DNA of 64,000 nt, taken from contig URQO01000003.1 of assembly GCA_900550135.1 (NCBI GenBank), positions 7,970 through 71,969 of the forward strand, read 5' to 3'. The notes beneath the pieces were generated by a model. It was not told the origin of the DNA and ran no database searches. It saw only the letters and a program-made list of their open reading frames with translations. The position numbers were made by a program, and so were the translations under genes. Position 1 is the stretch's first letter. Each line of letters starts with the position of its first letter. Shown here in pieces: positions 11,701-18,430 of this stretch. This DNA is from an uncultured Eubacterium sp. (lineage in GTDB: Bacteria > Bacillota > Clostridia > Lachnospirales > Lachnospiraceae).

Positions 11701-13606
11701 TCTGGCTACTTCCGGTTTTGTCATTATCGGTTGTATTTAGAACAATTCTATATACCTCGCCGTTGGTATCACACTTTGCCATTTCATAAGTATCTGTTTC
11801 TTTTACTATGTTATTATCTACCATAATGTTCGGTGGTATATTATCAAGGAACAGTTCTCTTCCTGTATTAGACCTTAAGTCGCCAATTTTTCCAACAGCA
11901 TTGTCTGAATAGTCCTTTAGTAAATTCTTATTTTCCACATCTGCTACTGTTATTTTGTAGTCTGCTTTCTGATTTCCTGTAGCAATAGGCTTGACAGTCA
12001 TGGTCTTATCTATTGTGACTGGTTCAAATGTTATACTTGTGCTGTCACCATAAGAAATGCTTTTTGCCTTTACAGATATTTGATTGTCTTTACTGCCATA
12101 AATATTTAGTTTTGCCTTAATAGTTCCAAGCTGTGTTGATGAAAGATTTTGAAGTTTTTCATTAACTACTATTTTTGTAGTAAGTTTTGTGCCAGCTTTC
12201 AGATAATGATTTTCCTGGTCATTGCTTTTACTTACACTTTGATTTGATGAAAGATCCACACTGCTTACTTTTGGACTTACAGCATCTAAGTATGTCCTTT
12301 TTACTTCCACACCTTTTGTTTTTGCAGAGTCCACTCTGAAACTACCAATATCAACAGGATTTCCTGCAATATCCGTAATTGCACATGTTGCCTTTTTTAT
12401 ATTGCTTTCAAATTTAGTGTCATCATTTATACCACTTTTCAACTTTTTCATAGTTGAACTGTTATAAGCTAAATTATTACCATTGTTGTCTAAAAACACT
12501 CTGCTAAACTTTTTGTCTTTGTTTGTTGATGATGTAACTATTAAACTTCCCTGTTTTGTAATGTCTGCCAAACCCGATATAAAGAAATCTGTATTATAAG
12601 TTGTTTTATTGGCAGATATTGTGGCTGGTATCTTATATGAAAAAATTGCAAAGTCATCTTTTAGATTAATTAAATTTGCATAAATCTGAGTTACTTCTTT
12701 TGTGTTTTTCTTTCCAAGAGACAGTCCCAATTTTATGTTTGTTGACTGATTACTTGCTTTGTCATTGTCTGCCAGACGTACATATTCGTTGAATTTTACT
12801 TTGGCATAAAGCGTCTGTCCCGCCTTAAAATACTCTGTAGCCGAATTTCCATTTTGATCCTTGCTAATTGTAATACTTGAAATAGTTGGGGATTTTGTGT
12901 CTTTAAGTGCAACAGATACATTTTCTATATATGCACCACTACAGCCACCGCATCCTTTCTTTGCGGTTAAATATACACACAATTGATGATTATAGCCCTT
13001 GTCAGGATTCATCTTATTCCAATAACCATTACCACCTATATTTGAATAATCAGAATTGTTGTTGCTTTCAAAAAGTCTTCCGTAAAATGAACCATTACCT
13101 GAACTTGTTGGATAACCAAATATAATTTTACAATACTGTTTTATTTTGTTCCAATGTCTTTTTGTACTTCTGTGATTGTGGTTTTTAACATTGGCAGAAA
13201 GGCTCTGTTCAATCTGTCCTTTTTTTGCCAAATCATATAAACCTTTATATTTATCGCTTTTTAAATTTGCACGGTAAGACTTTCCGGCATCACCATGTCG
13301 GTTCTGATATGTAAGTCCCAGCATGCCTACATTGTTAAATGCACTTCCGCCACCTGAATCTTCAGTTAGAGAATTGGTTCTTGTTAATGCATTATATACG
13401 TTGTCATCATTAGAACCTGACAACATATCCTTACACATTAAAGACACACCTATTTTTTTTGGAGAGTATGTAACTGCTGCTCCAACATCTTGAGTCCCTC
13501 TGAAAAACTCCACTACAGGTATACTTGTAACAACTATTGCCACTGTAAGCACTGTGCTGATAATTTTACTTTTGTTTACTGCTATTTTAAATTTGTGTTT
13601 CAACAT
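5720..13606 (-). CDS. Giant secreted multi-Ig-domain surface protein (2628 aa)
   Basis: The start at 13606 follows AAGGAGATGAATCC. A signal peptide occupies residues ~1-45 (basic N-terminus, hydrophobic IISTVLTVAIVVTSI, then AAV). An N-terminal region (to about residue 235, with a GCGGC motif near its end) precedes at least ten beta-sandwich repeats. Their boundaries are visible as Dxx(A/S/K/P)P, for example DTKSPT, DMSKPT, DTEKPT, DNKAPT, DKMAPK and DAQAPN, and the repeats contain the DxAGN/DxSGN loop typical of bacterial Ig-like (Big) domains. The last full repeat resembles the HYR/DUF5011 type. There is no LPXTG motif or transmembrane tail; the C-terminus is a basic linker plus a short beta region. 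The next giant gene starts 12 nt after its stop, so the two form one transcript. Adhesion or matrix binding is inferred; no enzyme domain was recognised. Confidence 0.93.
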   Translation of the reverse strand: MLKHKFKIAVNKSKIISTVLTVAIVVTSIPVVEFFRGTQDVGAAVTYSPKKIGVSLMCKDMLSGSNDDNVYNALTRTNSLTEDSGGGSAFNNVGMLGLTYQNRHGDAGKSYRANLKSDKYKGLYDLAKKGQIEQSLSANVKNHNHRSTKRHWNKIKQYCKIIFGYPTSSGNGSFYGRLFESNNNSDYSNIGGNGYWNKMNPDKGYNHQLCVYLTAKKGCGGCSGAYIENVSVALKDTKSPTISSITISKDQNGNSATEYFKAGQTLYAKVKFNEYVRLADNDKASNQSTNIKLGLSLGKKNTKEVTQIYANLINLKDDFAIFSYKIPATISANKTTYNTDFFISGLADITKQGSLIVTSSTNKDKKFSRVFLDNNGNNLAYNSSTMKKLKSGINDDTKFESNIKKATCAITDIAGNPVDIGSFRVDSAKTKGVEVKRTYLDAVSPKVSSVDLSSNQSVSKSNDQENHYLKAGTKLTTKIVVNEKLQNLSSTQLGTIKAKLNIYGSKDNQISVKAKSISYGDSTSITFEPVTIDKTMTVKPIATGNQKADYKITVADVENKNLLKDYSDNAVGKIGDLRSNTGRELFLDNIPPNIMVDNNIVKETDTYEMAKCDTNGEVYRIVLNTTDNDKTGSSQKPYASGVMGAKGVISVDLQSNTVSKFQYILSVKEIKNSDLSKKTYKVGQSNKNLALDGTDDRNTTFSLPNKRTYVYLYLKFMDEIDYGDVTSGIKVKITAEDVNNNIATATAKYNYTPADKIKPTISYEGISLKENTDNTAYQQAKIRIKDQGGIDINNIKYTWVKEGQAVPGVSLYEKLPLAKVEKVKTVNNKVTECVATIKTDDVSLNQIYSAGLYVFVQDVSENKTISDKLVTANIDMSKPTLQIKMPENNQNKKSSLIVNGPFTSSTNDVSMFVAIEDPVNAGNYFIRMASGKSSAIGVNEEEYLNEKTLPFSSSASTGEIGKWSYGKITKTGSKYTITKAFNLNDNTDKTYTNRLLAISGNMYYGKVNIIAGTGFKASAFTENGKVVNFDASKGTEIEKAFLMMPDTYGFSKTQDVLADKFTVYDAKPNSVKINAKENYGKQVNKEDYSDYNPEDYNPEYLASLAGAAFTINITNTREKDLATENINYGSQNTYIKLKNADSGYYVYQWDMSQGLKQENITIPEEIQLENGHYALEVSIANFIEDGDKEIVTTETYDNIYVYNYSDKMTEAFGIDSVSTKIDFTAKDQHIDDERPPYVGFEKTGNYNFTRKFTDVRIKDYTSDSNLAYDTDTLYLGNCHTDTYDDQTISYERTIKFSANGMSSEDIDNYWIKVWTGDSENKRAARWFKFDRFNADDRTLTINVKPIDGFKVKSAESSEDFYATDISTTECEIPVFEGSNTVSYEIMNIGGNKSEIHQVEIMYHTHAPALTIDVDNKEGVATTMSARVIELGSDFVTENVNLYETDFKGDESKINETEDREFQYTENGRHLYYAVDGYRNLAFKQFYIENIDNGTPVASFKTVTPAKFATYEGAAEDEGYMENATLAVDIKDDKSLENVKIDIAVDDRESFTVDLSEKWNYGDGDEHGGTYLGRKKLDGTGVKEVQLSYGPESNGEYYAYLYIQLNDDIDSSKKFKERINHTVVINVTDEVGHTMEKTLTTNGHEFYGLNNIPRIKNVMCEPEGEAIDIEFTGDVRVTKVNGNEVPEKLYERMDLMSRFPISKGENMSHQFEGADLGDIKLKDYFGICKDGTYEIEYVDVYNNKYKENFKVENFFGNYAADIKYSTLSKTNQNVVATITAVDKNAELSLKDDGKTSDNYTVTWSKDKTKATVEFTYNDAVTFNLKVKGAAEADKVVEHNVTVGNIDKKAPDDVKVTWVFKETGEIFEGKTLDTGKLLSLTTNNDIQVLISSDSEDIYGVGGKELSHTFTYSENMDRSYTFEYADECGNEGEPVTFTLPDELVMTKYQPPVPEEELPDTEAPSLSAEVYAVYDGMAEYKTSWNPESDDFNEIAEDIGFTGGYKIKYTLFDRSKSKIVVLNGLNTSINNVTYNSNSDNIDGVKVSALDNSIVITKACSITVVAVDEAGNKVAHSFTASKFDTEKPTVTVKKVGKSFREMNLQYYLDDNTDAKNQNGTVTPVTKGLKTGVDEDGYYYYLEIKDNGTYNTVFKDKSGNKTTVATKITEIDNKAPTIKVSSWSPCYTKDGKTYEKIAPTEPVNSSVTLSLDFDKTVSELKVFYKKGDSWIEDKNVFSKTLIELGGRKGKVQFKEAVPGIVKVVAKSPNGMSSELSDIDLEGIIDKMAPKITFTQTKKRNSVEVIYKSDEKVLVTGCDYDTTYGANTNIPLTIKANGTYELTFTDMAGNITTKSITVDSIDETPPEIYAVGIPQDYVAPKNCKIKVTMSEKGIITFQGKDYSVKAPVDANGDGKLVGDELDWITLPIDSNGSYQVKAVDEAGLVSYKVLQVKYVDAQAPNIQFNKSVVNVSQGTTVKELKDILLDEDSYILWDNVDPTPTVTIENMLTEANLNNQGIHEVKYVLKDSSGNQRIVTRYVKVISSANLKIKANGELMSSCDTTILNENEVTLTLGKSKRKGESFKVYYKEGIRKAGSMKNAKSTKKGKITNLENGFYTLYIVTQNKETYLTYLFIAK

Positions 13607-13695
13607 GGATTCATCTCCTTCCCTCTTCGTTCTCTAATTGTCATATACTAATAAAATTATATACTAAGGAGATTTTTTCCACATCGTCCGTTTTT

Positions 13696-13730
13696 AAAAA
13701 AAAATGGACATTCCAATTAAGAAATGTCCA
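13696..13730 (-). terminator. Rho-independent terminator after the double-HTH regulator
   Basis: On the minus strand, TGGACATT (13730-13723) pairs with AATGTCCA (13712-13705), loop of 10 nt, followed by a run of nine T. It lies ~100 bp after the regulator stop and separates it from the giant-protein operon, which therefore needs its own promoter in 13607-13695. Confidence 0.8.
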
Positions 13731-13830
13731 CTGTATTTTTTGATATTTAATTTTTAATATTCAATTGTTCCTATTTGCATATATTTAATACTATTATTAT
13801 TTTTATTTAACAATCTTGAATTTGCTATAA

Positions 13831-15096
13831 TTATCTAAGCATAAATGTTTTTAACTGTTTTCTGTTTTCAATATTTAATTTGTTAAATACACATGTCAGA
13901 TGCTGCTTTACTGTTCTTTGGGTAATTTCCAAATATTCTGCAATTTCCCTGTTTGTCCAACCTCTATTGGCAAGCATGGCTATTGTAAATTCTGTAGTTG
14001 TAAGATTGTCAGCCACATCTTCCTTTGCATCTGGATTGTGTATTCTTCTCCAGCCTGCACTAAACCTGTATGTAATGTTTATGATTCTTGCGTAATCTTC
14101 AGGATAATCCTTTCTCATACATGTTTCAATAAGTCCCTGCAAAAGTCCGTGATGCTCACCAATACCCTCTATTAAATCATCAGGCTTGGAGATCTTCCAC
14201 GCGGTCATAAAATACTCTTTTGCCTTGTCCTTTTCCATCATATTCATACAGTCCATTGCCGCAACAAGATTTAGATAAATCATTGCTATTGGATATACCT
14301 TATCGCAGGTCATTATGCACGCCTGAACTATTCCAAGAGAACGTTCATATTCTTTATTAAGGTACGCTTTATGTGCCAAAACATAGGCTCCCCACAACTG
14401 CATTCCTTTCGTAAATTCTGTTAAATAATTGGCAAGAGGTGGTATATGTCCCACTGGCAAATGTAGTAGTGTGTGAGCTGCTGATGCAACAAATACACAA
14501 CATGCCATTGTCTTTTTATCCGTCTCCTTTGACATGGCAGTTTTTAAATATTCCTTTAATCTGTCAAGGCCAAGTCTTGCCAAATTGATTCTATCAAGGG
14601 ATAGATTTGCAAATGTATATATAAGACTTGCTGACAGTTTGAGCATTATATCCTGATGATTTAAATACATTTCTGAGTATTCTACTGCTTTTTCGTGCTG
14701 ACCGCTAAAATAATAATACTCTGCATATGCCATTTCTCTTTGAGGCATATCATCTATGTTTTCTATAAATTCAAGACATTTTCCAAGGGGAAATGCCGAA
14801 CTCATAAGAAGCATAGGGGTACATGATGTACTTTCATTCTGCTCCATTACTCCATTTTCTGCTTCTTTCACTGTATTATTTACATCTGTTAAACCTAATA
14901 TATAGTCTGCTGAAACTCCAAACTCTTTTGCAATGGCTATAAGAATTTCACTACTAATAGTTTTTGTTTCCTCATTTGTAATACGGCTAATCTGTGAAGG
15001 AGTAACATTTAATCTCCTTGCCAGCTCGTTTCTTGATATTCCTGCCTGATTACACAATTCCATTATTATCTGTGCCGGTGTTTTTTTTAAATCCAT
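13831..15096 (-). CDS. Regulator with N-terminal Cro/CI HTH and C-terminal LuxR-type HTH
   Basis: The start at 15096 (MDLKKT) is chosen because AAGGAG sits 8 nt upstream; an ATG 17 codons earlier has no ribosome site and lies upstream of the inferred transcription start. Residues ~8-70 form an XRE-type helix-turn-helix (ISRNELARRLNVTPSQISRI, then FGVSADYILGLTD, as in small phage-repressor-like proteins). Residues ~90-350 are a helical, TPR-like middle. The last ~55 residues are a LuxR/GerE-type HTH (LANRGWTNREIAEYLEITQ, then TVKQHLTCVFNKLNIENR). One protein carrying both DNA-binding types is unusual. It is monocistronic, with a terminator after it. A perfect palindrome overlaps its own -35 box, which suggests autoregulation. 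Its position next to the giant surface genes makes them plausible targets, but that is inference. Confidence 0.9.
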   Translation of the reverse strand: MDLKKTPAQIIMELCNQAGISRNELARRLNVTPSQISRITNEETKTISSEILIAIAKEFGVSADYILGLTDVNNTVKEAENGVMEQNESTSCTPMLLMSSAFPLGKCLEFIENIDDMPQREMAYAEYYYFSGQHEKAVEYSEMYLNHQDIMLKLSASLIYTFANLSLDRINLARLGLDRLKEYLKTAMSKETDKKTMACCVFVASAAHTLLHLPVGHIPPLANYLTEFTKGMQLWGAYVLAHKAYLNKEYERSLGIVQACIMTCDKVYPIAMIYLNLVAAMDCMNMMEKDKAKEYFMTAWKISKPDDLIEGIGEHHGLLQGLIETCMRKDYPEDYARIINITYRFSAGWRRIHNPDAKEDVADNLTTTEFTIAMLANRGWTNREIAEYLEITQRTVKQHLTCVFNKLNIENRKQLKTFMLR

Positions 15097-15111
15097 TTTC
15101 GTTCTCCTTTG

Positions 15112-15155
15112 TGATTCAACTATAGCACACAAAAAATGGTGTTGCAAATTTGCAA
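15112..15155 (-). promoter_or_regulatory. Regulator promoter with palindromic operator over the -35
   Basis: On the minus strand TTGCAA (15147-15142) and TATAGT (15124-15119) are spaced by exactly 17 bp, putting the start at about 15112, 16 nt before the ATG. The -35 is half of the perfect palindrome TTGCAAATTTGCAA (15142-15155), a likely binding site for the regulator itself. Confidence 0.6.
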
Positions 15156-15161
15156 AAGTGG

Positions 15162-15182
15162 ATTGTATATATATAATACAAT
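15162..15182. repeat. 21-bp perfect inverted repeat, possible second operator
   Basis: ATTGTAT (15162-15168) and ATACAAT (15176-15182) flank an alternating ATATATA centre. It lies just upstream of the regulator promoter and between it and the acidic membrane protein gene. It could be a second operator, or only a TA-rich palindrome. Confidence 0.4.
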
Positions 15183-15212
15183 ATAATTTTCAAATTTAAA
15201 GATAGATATGCA

Positions 15213-15605
15213 TTACCAATCACAGCCATCTTCCTCATAATCGTCTTCAATTGCATCATCTACACCATTTGCATAATCTTCATCTTTATTATATTTATCG
15301 TCATCATAGTCCCCATCAAAATACACATCTTCATATCCTTCATCGTAAGAATCTGTTTTGTTCTTTTTATTTTTATGCTTTGTATATGGAACAAACTCTG
15401 TTGTTTCCTCCTCTTCATTATAATCTGAATTCATTATTGTTTCATTTTCGACACTGTCTGTTTCCAATGTATAATCTTCTTCATCCCAATAGGAAGTTGT
15501 GCTCTCTGACTCTCTAGAATCAGTACCATATCCTCCTATTTTCAAGATTAAAAAAACTATTACTACTGCTAATACTATTTTTAAAACTTTATCATTCTTT
15601 TTCAT
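15213..15605 (-). CDS. Small membrane-anchored protein with highly acidic tail (130 aa)
   Basis: The start at 15605 is preceded by GAAAGG at a normal distance. Residues ~7-25 (VLKIVLAVVIVFLILKIGG) form one membrane helix or uncleaved signal. The remaining ~105 residues are dominated by Asp, Glu and Tyr with a short basic island (KHKNKKNK, near residue 79), giving a strongly negative exported or wall-side domain. There is no Cys for a lipobox. I do not recognise the family. The acidic repeats resemble metal- or wall-polymer-interacting tails, but no function can be assigned. A hairpin upstream and the separate regulator downstream suggest it is monocistronic. Confidence 0.75.
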   Translation of the reverse strand: MKKNDKVLKIVLAVVIVFLILKIGGYGTDSRESESTTSYWDEEDYTLETDSVENETIMNSDYNEEEETTEFVPYTKHKNKKNKTDSYDEGYEDVYFDGDYDDDKYNKDEDYANGVDDAIEDDYEEDGCDW

Positions 15606-15628
15606 AATTTTCCTTTCTCCCCAATAAC

Positions 15629-15680
15629 TTAAAAAGAGTTGTCCATAAACATTACAAATATGTTATTTACAACTCTTTCT
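15629..15680 (-). terminator. Terminator after the flavin split-barrel gene
   Basis: Arms AAAGAGTTGT (15678-15669) and ACAACTCTTT (15642-15633) read on the minus strand, loop of 26 nt, then T-rich. It lies ~105 bp beyond the stop at 15786 and just ahead of the acidic protein gene. Confidence 0.55.
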
Positions 15681-15785
15681 TATCCATTTTAGATGATATA
15701 TTTGCTTTTTTATCCGTTCAAAATCACTGTCTATATCTTACCACAAAATTTCTGTCATACCAAGTTTTTTTATAAATTTTTGCTG

Positions 15786-16265
15786 TTATATCTGTCTTGC
15801 ATGATTTCTTCTTTTGCCTGTCATATTTTCAATAACCAATTTGTACACTGTAACCTTTGGCAAAACACTTTTGTCAAAATCAAATTTTCCTATGTGGTAG
15901 TGCTCCATTATAATTCTTAAATCTTTCAGCTTTTCTTCTTCCGGCACAAACTCTATTCTGCCCTGGCCTATTACACTTTCATATCCCATAGTGCAGGTCA
16001 TCTTCTCTTCATACAATATAAAGCAATGATTGCAGTTCATCTCAAATGACACTTTTTTATTTCTCTTAAACAATTCTAATTTTGTTCCGTGATTTGCGCC
16101 ATGAAAGTACAAAACCGCATTTTCATCTTCCACATCTACTCCAAAATTCATGGGAATAATATAAGGAACTTCACCATTATTAACTGCAAGTGTACATACA
16201 TCACATTTGTTCATAACACCAATTAACTCATTAAAATCCGTAATCTGATACTCTTTTTTTATCAT
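15786..16265 (-). CDS. Pyridoxamine 5'-phosphate oxidase-like flavin split-barrel protein (NimA type)
   Basis: The 159-aa protein starts at 16265 (MIKKEY), which has AAGGGG 7-8 nt upstream; an ATG eight codons earlier overlaps that site and is less likely. It matches the FMN-binding split-barrel family: an N-terminal IGVMNKCDVCTLAV segment, PYIIPMNFGVD, LYFHGANHGTKLELFKRNKKVSFEMN, then YESVIGQGRIEFV. The family includes nitroimidazole-reducing NimA and many uncharacterised flavin proteins, so the substrate is not known; a cytosolic FMN-dependent reductase is the best guess. Conserved His residues lie in the FHGANHG motif. It is monocistronic and divergent from the small membrane gene at 16506. 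Confidence 0.85.
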   Translation of the reverse strand: MIKKEYQITDFNELIGVMNKCDVCTLAVNNGEVPYIIPMNFGVDVEDENAVLYFHGANHGTKLELFKRNKKVSFEMNCNHCFILYEEKMTCTMGYESVIGQGRIEFVPEEEKLKDLRIIMEHYHIGKFDFDKSVLPKVTVYKLVIENMTGKRRNHARQI

Positions 16266-16505
16266 AAACTGTCCCCTTTCTTCTTTCATATTGGTTTATG
16301 AGTATGCTTCCATTTGTTACTCTTTTTGTGACATTGTTTCATTAAAAAATTATATGTTTTTAGAAATCATATTTTTATTTTATATTATATTTTTTAGTTT
16401 TTTCTGTCAATTTATCCGTGAAATTTTGAAAAGTTTAAAGCATCAGTTACCATATTATGATATTATATATAAAAATATTTTTATTTATTAAAGGAAGGGT
16501 TGTTT

Positions 16506-16742
16506 ATGCTTGTAAAATTTATAATCTGTATTTTTATATGTTTTTCATTTTGTTTTGGACTATATGCAGTAGTTTATGATTCATCTAAACCAAAAGAAGA
16601 AACCTACGAAGAAAAAATGCAAAAAAAGGATTTAAGCCACTTAATGCCTGTCCACATTGCCATTCTACAAATATACAAATTGTTATTGCTTTTAGTTCCT
16701 TATTTTGCTATCATATCTGTGGATTATATAAGTTCAAAATAA
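16506..16742 (+). CDS. Small two-helix membrane protein (78 aa), unknown
   Basis: The ATG at 16506 lies 6 nt after AAGGAAGGG, so it is preferred over the in-frame TTG at 16500. Residues ~3-25 and ~52-72 are hydrophobic helices joined by a charged loop (SSKPKEETYEEKMQKKD). I do not recognise the family. The good ribosome site, intact frame and following hairpin support a real gene. It is the first plus-strand gene of the window, ahead of the FAD-dependent dehydrogenase, from which it is separated by a probable terminator. Confidence 0.6.
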   Translation: MLVKFIICIFICFSFCFGLYAVVYDSSKPKEETYEEKMQKKDLSHLMPVHIAILQIYKLLLLLVPYFAIISVDYISSK

Positions 16743-16764
16743 GGTTGAATGTTTCTACTAACTA

Positions 16765-16822
16765 CCGCAAATAGTTATCTATAATCATTACGGGCATAGA
16801 TTATTATTTAGCGGATTTTTTA
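16765..16822 (+). terminator. Imperfect terminator hairpin after the small membrane gene
   Basis: CCGCAAATAGTTATCTATA (16765-16783) is largely complementary to the stretch ending at 16814 in TTATTTAGCGG, and it is followed by a run of six T. Confidence 0.5.
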
Positions 16823-16846
16823 TGCTTATTTTTAGGAGGATTTTTA

Positions 16847-18223
16847 ATGAAGCACTATGATGTTATTATAATTGGAGCCGGTCCGGGAGGCATTTTTGCT
16901 ACTTATGAGTTATTAAAGAAAAAGCCTGATTTATCAGTGGCTGTATTTGAAGCCGGTCATAAGTTATCAGACAGAAAATGTCCTATCGACGGCAATAAAA
17001 TTCCAAATTGTATCAATTGTAAAAGTTGTTCTATTATGAGTGGTTTTGGTGGTGCCGGAGCATTTTCAGATGGTAAGTACAATATTACCAATGATTTCGG
17101 TGGCACTTTGTACGAGTACATTGGAAAGAAACATGCTACAGAACTGATGGAGTACGTTGACGAAATCAATATGACTCACGGTGGTGAGGGCACAAGATTA
17201 TTTTCAACTGCCGGCACACAGTTTAAAAAGATTTGCATGCAGAACAAGCTTAAATTATTAGATGCATCAGTACGTCATTTAGGAACAGATATAAATTATG
17301 TTGTATTGGAAAATTTATATGACGAATTAAAGAATAAGGCTGAATTTTTCTTTGACACACCTGTTACTTCCATTGAACATTTAAAAGACAGCTACTGTAT
17401 TCACACAGAAAAGGATTCATACGAAAGCAAACAGTGTATTGTTTCTGTTGGTCGAAGCGGAAGCAAGTGGATGGAACATGTTTGTCAGGAAATGGATATT
17501 CCTACAAAGTCAAACCGTGTGGATATTGGTGTACGTGTTGAACTTCCTGCTGTTATCTTCTCTCATCTTACAGATGAATTATACGAAAGCAAGATTGTAT
17601 ATCGTACACAGCAGTTTGAAGATAATGTCCGTACTTTCTGTATGAACCCTCACGGTATAGTTGTAAATGAGAACACAAACGGCATTGTTACGGTAAACGG
17701 TCACAGCTACGAAGGTGAAGAAATGCAAACAGAAAATACCAACTTTGCTTTACTTGTTGCAAAGCACTTTTCAGAACCTTTCAAGGACAGCAACGGATAT
17801 GGTGAAAGCATTGCCAAACTTTCAAATATGCTAGGTGGTGGTGTTATTGTACAGCGTTTCGGTGATTTAGTTAGAGGTCGTCGAAGTACTGAAAACAGAA
17901 TTGAAGAAGGACTTGTTACTCCTACATTATCAGCTACTCCGGGAGACTTAAGTCTTGTACTTCCAAAGCGTATACTTGATGGCATTATTGAAATGATTTA
18001 TGCTTTGGACAAAATTGCCCCTGGTACAGCAAATGACGATACACTTCTTTATGGCGTTGAAGTTAAATTCTACAACATGGAAGTTGAACTTAATGAACAC
18101 CTTGAATGTAAATACGATGGTCTTTACATTATTGGAGATGGCAGCGGTGTTACACATTCACTTTCCCACGCTTCAGCCAGTGGTGTTTATGTTGCAAGAG
18201 ATATTTGCGAAAAGTTAGCATAA
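16847..18223 (+). CDS. FAD-dependent dehydrogenase (COG2509-like)
   Basis: The 458-aa protein has AGGAGGATTTTTA before its ATG. Residues 5-34 form a Rossmann FAD-binding site (VIIIGAGPGGIFATYEL, ending in an acidic VFEAG). A Cys cluster follows (CPIDGNKIPNCINCKSC, residues ~44-60), then SGFGGAGAFSDGKYN, which is typical of this uncharacterised FAD-dependent family. The C-terminal part carries the second FAD contact (GLYIIGDGSGVTHSLSHASASG). The length matches the family. The four clustered cysteines could be redox-active or metal-binding. The substrate is unknown; it is presumably a cytosolic oxidoreductase. It ends before a bidirectional terminator and converges with the ABC-F gene. Confidence 0.88.
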   Translation: MKHYDVIIIGAGPGGIFATYELLKKKPDLSVAVFEAGHKLSDRKCPIDGNKIPNCINCKSCSIMSGFGGAGAFSDGKYNITNDFGGTLYEYIGKKHATELMEYVDEINMTHGGEGTRLFSTAGTQFKKICMQNKLKLLDASVRHLGTDINYVVLENLYDELKNKAEFFFDTPVTSIEHLKDSYCIHTEKDSYESKQCIVSVGRSGSKWMEHVCQEMDIPTKSNRVDIGVRVELPAVIFSHLTDELYESKIVYRTQQFEDNVRTFCMNPHGIVVNENTNGIVTVNGHSYEGEEMQTENTNFALLVAKHFSEPFKDSNGYGESIAKLSNMLGGGVIVQRFGDLVRGRRSTENRIEEGLVTPTLSATPGDLSLVLPKRILDGIIEMIYALDKIAPGTANDDTLLYGVEVKFYNMEVELNEHLECKYDGLYIIGDGSGVTHSLSHASASGVYVARDICEKLA

Positions 18224-18305
18224 ATATAAACATCAAATTATTTTAGGTATATTTCAAACTGCACCTTATATTAAAAGCAGTGTAGTTCAAATCATACTTT
18301 ACATT

Positions 18306-18375
18306 AAAAAGCAGATTGCCCTGAATAGCTCCTATTAACTAACTTAGGATTTATATTCAAAACAATCTGCTTTTT
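18306..18375. terminator. Bidirectional terminator between convergent genes
   Basis: AAAAAGCAGATTG (18306-18318) pairs with CAATCTGCTTTTT (18363-18375), with extra pairing TGAATA/TATTCA inside. T runs on both strands suit both the dehydrogenase (+) and the ABC-F gene (-). Confidence 0.8.
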
Positions 18376-18430
18376 ATTTCATATAATTTTTATTCAATTT
18401 TTGGTTTCACAACTTTTTGGTTTTTGATTC

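Noticed and set aside
16291..16491. 66-codon plus-strand frame rich in Phe, Ile and Tyr
   Set aside because: AT-rich intergenic sequence with no ribosome site; it ends just before the better supported small membrane gene.
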